Both the position numbers and the translations under genes were made by a program. From positions 2,076,501 through 2,140,500 of the forward strand of contig NZ_CP009286.1 in NCBI RefSeq assembly GCF_000758685.1: 64,000 nt of DNA. The letters run 5' to 3'. This DNA is from Paenibacillus stellifer (GTDB lineage: Bacteria; Bacillota; Bacilli; Paenibacillales; Paenibacillaceae). Under the pieces are notes generated by a model that saw only the letters and a list, made by a program, of their open reading frames with translations, was not told the origin of the DNA and ran no database searches. Shown here piece by piece: positions 60,655-64,000 of this stretch; positions within the stretch are counted from its first letter, which is position 1; each line of letters opens with the position of its first letter.

Positions 60655-60668
60655 TGTAAATGTTTACA
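60655..60668. promoter_or_regulatory. cre-like catabolite site upstream of citZ
   Basis: TGTAAATGTTTACA lies 48 bases before the citZ start. It differs from the ideal palindromic cre (TGTAAACGTTTACA) at one position. CcpA represses citZ in B. subtilis through such a site, so carbon catabolite control is likely; that is inferred. Another partial match, GAACGTTTACTTG, is seen near 60487. Confidence 0.6.
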
Positions 60669-60716
60669 TGGAACAATATTAAGATTATCCGGTTGGCCAA
60701 AGGAGAGATTGAGACA

Positions 60717-61829
60717 ATGACAGTTACCAAAGGACTGGAAGGCATCGTTGCCACTACTTCATCCATCAGCTCGATCGTGGACGGCGTACTTACGTACCGC
60801 GGCTACGATATTGACGATCTTGCGGAACATGCAAGCTTCGAAGAGACTGTCTTTCTGCTCTGGTTCGGTTCGCTGCCTACCACGGCCGAACTGGATAAGC
60901 TGAAACGGGATCTCAGCGATTTTGCGGCGATTCCGGAGCCGGTCATTGCCCAGATGAAGCTGTATCCGAAGGATGCGAATACGATGGCGGCTCTGCGTTC
61001 GGCCGTATCGAGCCTGGCTCTGTACGACGAAGCCGCCGATGACATGAGCCGTGAGTCCAACGAGATCAAGGCCGTCAAGCTGCAGGCCCAGGTTCCGACG
61101 ATCGTCGCGGCGCTTGCGCGCATACGCCAAGGACTGGAGCCGGTGGCTCCGCTTAAGGGCGTCTCCATCGCGGAGAACTTCCTGTATATGCTTCGGGGTC
61201 AACAACCCGACATGATATCCGTTAAGGCGCTGGATACGGCGCTTGTGCTGCACGCTGATCACGAACTCAACGCCTCAACTTTTGCCGGCAGAGTAACGGT
61301 CGCTACATTGTCCGATATATACTCCGGCGTTACTTCGGCTGTCGGCGCTCTGAAGGGACCGCTGCACGGCGGCGCCAATGAGGCGGTTATGAAGATGCTG
61401 GAGGAGATCGGCACTCTGTCGAATGTCGAGCCGTATATCCGCACGAAGCTGGAGCGCCGGGAGAAGATCATGGGCTTCGGACACCGCGTCTACAAGAACG
61501 GCGATCCACGCGCCAAGCATCTCATGAAAATGTCCCGCGAACTCGGCATTATGAAAGGCGACACGCGTCTGTTCGACATGTCGGTTAAGGTCGAAGAACT
61601 GGTTACCGGACAGAAAGGCCTGCGGCCGAATGTCGATTTTTATTCCGCCTCCGTGTATACTCAATTAGGCATAGAGCGTGAGCTGTTCACGCCGATCTTT
61701 GCCATCAGCCGGGTATCGGGATGGACCGCGCATATTCTCGAGCAGTATGAGGATAACCGGATTATCCGTCCGCGCGCGGAGTATACGGGCCTGGTGGAGC
61801 AGAAATATGTTCCGGTTGATGAAAGATAG
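60717..61829 (+). CDS. citZ: Citrate synthase
   Basis: A 370-residue enzyme from ATG 60717 (MTVTKGLEGIVATTSSISSI), with AAAGGAGAG upstream. The active site is complete: HADHELNASTFAGRVTVAT (His), PLHGGANEAVM (His), GFGHRVYKNGDPRAK, and PNVDFYSASVYTQLGI (Asp). It joins acetyl-CoA and oxaloacetate to citrate in the first step of the TCA cycle. Length and start are normal. It precedes icd, with mdh expected further downstream beyond the window if B. subtilis order holds. Confidence 0.95.
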   Translation: MTVTKGLEGIVATTSSISSIVDGVLTYRGYDIDDLAEHASFEETVFLLWFGSLPTTAELDKLKRDLSDFAAIPEPVIAQMKLYPKDANTMAALRSAVSSLALYDEAADDMSRESNEIKAVKLQAQVPTIVAALARIRQGLEPVAPLKGVSIAENFLYMLRGQQPDMISVKALDTALVLHADHELNASTFAGRVTVATLSDIYSGVTSAVGALKGPLHGGANEAVMKMLEEIGTLSNVEPYIRTKLERREKIMGFGHRVYKNGDPRAKHLMKMSRELGIMKGDTRLFDMSVKVEELVTGQKGLRPNVDFYSASVYTQLGIERELFTPIFAISRVSGWTAHILEQYEDNRIIRPRAEYTGLVEQKYVPVDER

Positions 61830-61963
61830 GTGAACTTCAGGCTAGCGCGGCAGCGTTAATGGCAGGCGTATGCTTCTTTCCTTGAGATGGTTGATGGCAG
61901 CCTTATGACCGATGAAAGAAGCGTACGCTGCACACACCCATTTATAAGGAGGACTATACATTC

Positions 61964-63259
61964 ATGTTGAAGCTGGAAAAATTCGAACTGCCAACGGAAG
62001 GCGAGCAAATTACCATTGAAGGAGGCAAACTCCTGGTTCCGGATCATCCGGTCATTCCATTCATTGAAGGCGACGGAACGGGCCGGGATATCTGGAAGGC
62101 GTCCAAGCGCGTACTCGACGCTGCGGTAGAGAAAGCTTACGGCGGCAAGAAGAGCATTGCCTGGTACGAAGTGTTCGCCGGAGAGAAGGCGTTCAATACA
62201 TATGGAGAATGGCTGCCTAACGATACGCTCGAAGCAATCCGCGAATATATCGTGGCGATCAAGGGACCGCTCACGACTCCGATCGGCGGAGGCATCCGTT
62301 CCCTGAATGTGGCCCTTCGTCAGGAGCTGGATCTGTATGTCTGCCTGCGTCCCGTCCGTTATTTCGACGGCGTGCCTTCTCCGGTCAAGCATCCGGAGCT
62401 GGTCGACATGGTTATTTTCCGCGAGAACACGGAAGATATTTATGCCGGTATCGAATACCAGGAAGGCTCGGAGCAGGTTAAGAAGGTCATCGAATTTTTG
62501 CAAAATGAAATGGGTGTAAGCAAGATCCGCTTCCCTGAGACGTCGGGCATCGGCATCAAGCCGGTATCCTCGGAAGGCTCCAAGCGTCTCGTCCGGGCAG
62601 CTGTCGAATATGCGGTCAAGCATGGCCGCAAGAGCGTTACGCTTGTGCATAAAGGCAATATCATGAAGTTCACGGAAGGCGCGTTCAAGAACTGGGGCTA
62701 TGAAGTGGCCGAGCAGGAATTCGGCGACAAGGTGTTCACATGGAACCAGTACGACAAGATCAAGGATGCCGAAGGTACCGACGCGGCTAATGCGGCCCAG
62801 AAAGCAGCCGAGCAGGAAGGCAAAGTCATCATCAAGGACGCCATTGCGGATATCGCACTGCAGCAGGTGCTGACGCGGCCGACGGATTTCGACGTCATTG
62901 CTACGCTGAACCTGAACGGCGACTACCTGTCCGATGCGCTGGCAGCGCAAATCGGCGGAATCGGCATCGCGCCTGGCGCGAACATCAACTATGTGACTGG
63001 ACATGCCATTTTTGAAGCGACTCATGGCACCGCTCCGAAATATGCCGACAAGGATGTCGTGAACCCGGGTTCGGTCGTGCTGTCCGGCGTTATGATGCTG
63101 GAGCATCTGGGCTGGCAGGAAGCCGCCGATCTGATCTACAAAGGCATGGGAACGGCGATCAACAACAAGACAGTTACCTATGATTTTGCACGTTTGATGG
63201 AAGGCGCAACCGAGCTCAAGTGTTCGGAATTCGCTGACGAAGTCATCAAGCATATGTAG
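61964..63259 (+). CDS. icd: NADP-dependent isocitrate dehydrogenase
   Basis: A 431-residue enzyme. The substrate site [20 protein letters not shown] includes the phosphorylatable serine region; [13 protein letters not shown] and [20 protein letters not shown] follow. The coenzyme segment [13 protein letters not shown] keeps the lysine-tyrosine pair that selects NADP. It converts isocitrate to 2-oxoglutarate. AAGGAGG precedes the ATG, 134 bases after citZ, so read-through from citZ is possible. Confidence 0.95.
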   Translation: MLKLEKFELPTEGEQITIEGGKLLVPDHPVIPFIEGDGTGRDIWKASKRVLDAAVEKAYGGKKSIAWYEVFAGEKAFNTYGEWLPNDTLEAIREYIVAIKGPLTTPIGGGIRSLNVALRQELDLYVCLRPVRYFDGVPSPVKHPELVDMVIFRENTEDIYAGIEYQEGSEQVKKVIEFLQNEMGVSKIRFPETSGIGIKPVSSEGSKRLVRAAVEYAVKHGRKSVTLVHKGNIMKFTEGAFKNWGYEVAEQEFGDKVFTWNQYDKIKDAEGTDAANAAQKAAEQEGKVIIKDAIADIALQQVLTRPTDFDVIATLNLNGDYLSDALAAQIGGIGIAPGANINYVTGHAIFEATHGTAPKYADKDVVNPGSVVLSGVMMLEHLGWQEAADLIYKGMGTAINNKTVTYDFARLMEGATELKCSEFADEVIKHM

Positions 63260-63351
63260 TTCCGCAATTGGGCGGAGCCGGCGAAACTTGTAACGGCTTG
63301 GACCATGTGTTACGGGACCATCCTTCCGTTATTGACAATTATATGAACGAG

Positions 63352-63390
63352 AAACCTCGCTTTATGTGGATAAAGCGGGGTTTTTCTTTT
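63352..63390 (+). terminator. Terminator after icd
   Basis: AAACCTCGCTTTA pairs with TAAAGCGGGGTTT (one G-T pair) around a 6-base loop, followed by TTCTTTT. Read-through beyond icd is unlikely. Confidence 0.85.
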
Positions 63391-63462
63391 GGAATGATAG
63401 TCGATTTGCTATAATATCGTTAGATGTAACATAAATCATAGTAATGTTGGGAGGATCGTGTT

Positions 63463-63894
63463 ATGGACTGGCATGTGCTAATGTTTCTACATATGATCGG
63501 TACGGTGGCGCTCGGCTTCTATCTGGTGCTGCCTTTTGTTCTCAGCAAGGCTGAGAAGCTGTCGTCTGCGGCCAAGGAAGGCACACTCAGCGCGATCGGC
63601 GGTTTCAACCGCTTTGCCCAATACGGGCTTGTCATCCAGCTGCTGACCGGCGGCTACATGATGACCAAGAAAGATGATCTTTCGGTACCCTGGATGATCA
63701 TCGTTACGCTGCTGCTGCTTGCGATGTTCGCACTTGCCGGCATTATGGGCAAACCCCTCCGCCTGGCCGCAAATGGCATGAAGGAGAACCGCGATGTCAC
63801 AAGCGAAACCGGCAAAATCCGGACGCTCAGCGCCCTGCTGGCGGTATTGCTGCTCGTGATGCTGTTCTTCATGGTGTTTAACGAGATTATCTAA
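63463..63894 (+). CDS. Small membrane protein, four transmembrane segments
   Basis: A 143-residue protein with hydrophobic segments at about 5-27 (LMFLHMIGTVALGFYLVLPF), 50-68, 78-95 (IIVTLLLLAMFALAGIMG) and 120-140. FNRFAQYGLVIQLLTGGYMM is the most characteristic part. I do not recognise a named function; the pattern is like small cytochrome- or DUF-type membrane proteins of Bacillales. A GGGAGG site precedes the ATG. In B. subtilis mdh follows icd; here this gene does. Confidence 0.7.
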   Translation: MDWHVLMFLHMIGTVALGFYLVLPFVLSKAEKLSSAAKEGTLSAIGGFNRFAQYGLVIQLLTGGYMMTKKDDLSVPWMIIVTLLLLAMFALAGIMGKPLRLAANGMKENRDVTSETGKIRTLSALLAVLLLVMLFFMVFNEII

Positions 63895-63918
63895 AGAATT
63901 GCTGCCTCTCGTATGTTT

Positions 63919-63965
63919 GAAGCTGAACTGCGGTCATTCCGGTGACCTCGGCTCAGCTTCTTTTT
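63919..63965 (+). terminator. Terminator after the last membrane protein gene
   Basis: GAAGCTGA/TCAGCTTC with an inner GTCA/TGAC stem, followed by TTTTT. Confidence 0.8.
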
Positions 63966-64000
63966 GCTGTTTGAGCCTTTTTCGATTGGTTAAGTAAATT

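Noticed and set aside
61856..63253. Long open frame antisense to icd, and one opposite ytoI (40297-41565)
   Set aside because: Both genes on the plus strand are unmistakable, and the antisense products look like nothing known.

Overview
The window looks like a chromosomal piece of a Gram-positive, endospore-forming member of the Paenibacillaceae. The evidence is: purine-rich ribosome binding sites (AAGGAGG) before nearly every gene; frequent GTG and TTG starts; spore genes (cotJABC, ytrH/ytrI, ytvI, a YheC/YheD-type ATP-grasp array); abrB; and a core order ytrI-ytrH / dnaE ... accD-accA ... pyk ... fxsA-ytvI-citZ-icd that follows the Bacillus subtilis chromosome. Coding GC is clearly above that of B. 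subtilis. No rRNA, tRNA, CRISPR array, intact insertion sequence or prophage was seen.

Layout. 1-3000 is an accessory and decayed zone: a lipoprotein start, a cluster of four hairpins, a hicA-hicB toxin-antitoxin pair with a dyad-rich promoter, an unknown gene with an in-frame amber codon, and remnants of a tyrosine recombinase, a type II thioesterase and an ABC exporter. 3000-17300 holds a VOC protein, a heterodimeric ABC multidrug-type exporter, two HD-GYP proteins (one has lost its HD histidine), a MoaD-MoaE fusion, a YunD-like phosphoesterase, uppP, yfkAB, a CorC/HlyC-type protein and the cotJABC spore coat operon.

17400-26800 is a sugar-use locus: two permeases read leftward; a YesM-type sensor kinase, an AraC-type response regulator, a sugar-binding lipoprotein and a GH36 alpha-galactosidase read rightward. 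No ATPase is encoded, so a shared MsmX-type ATPase elsewhere is implied. 26800-30600 has a small basic protein, abrB, a PadR regulator next to a YhgE-type membrane protein with a 14-bp inverted repeat in its upstream region, and a HAD phosphatase.

30600-37400 is the most striking part: five consecutive, co-directional YheC/YheD-family ATP-grasp genes, divergent from yheA. 37400-46300 contains small membrane and secreted proteins, a leucine-rich-repeat protein, ytoI, and a three-gene surface polysaccharide cassette (pyruvyl transferase, flippase, glycosyltransferase) followed by a four-copy tandem repeat. 46400-64000 is mostly housekeeping: ytrI/ytrH, dnaE with an unusual low-complexity linker, pgpA, accD-accA, pyk (no pfkA between them), an eqolisin (G1) peptidase gene cut by an amber codon, an MFS transporter, a hotdog thioesterase overlapping fxsA, ytvI, citZ with a cre-like site, and icd.

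All functional statements rest on motif recognition by eye and family knowledge; no database search was run.
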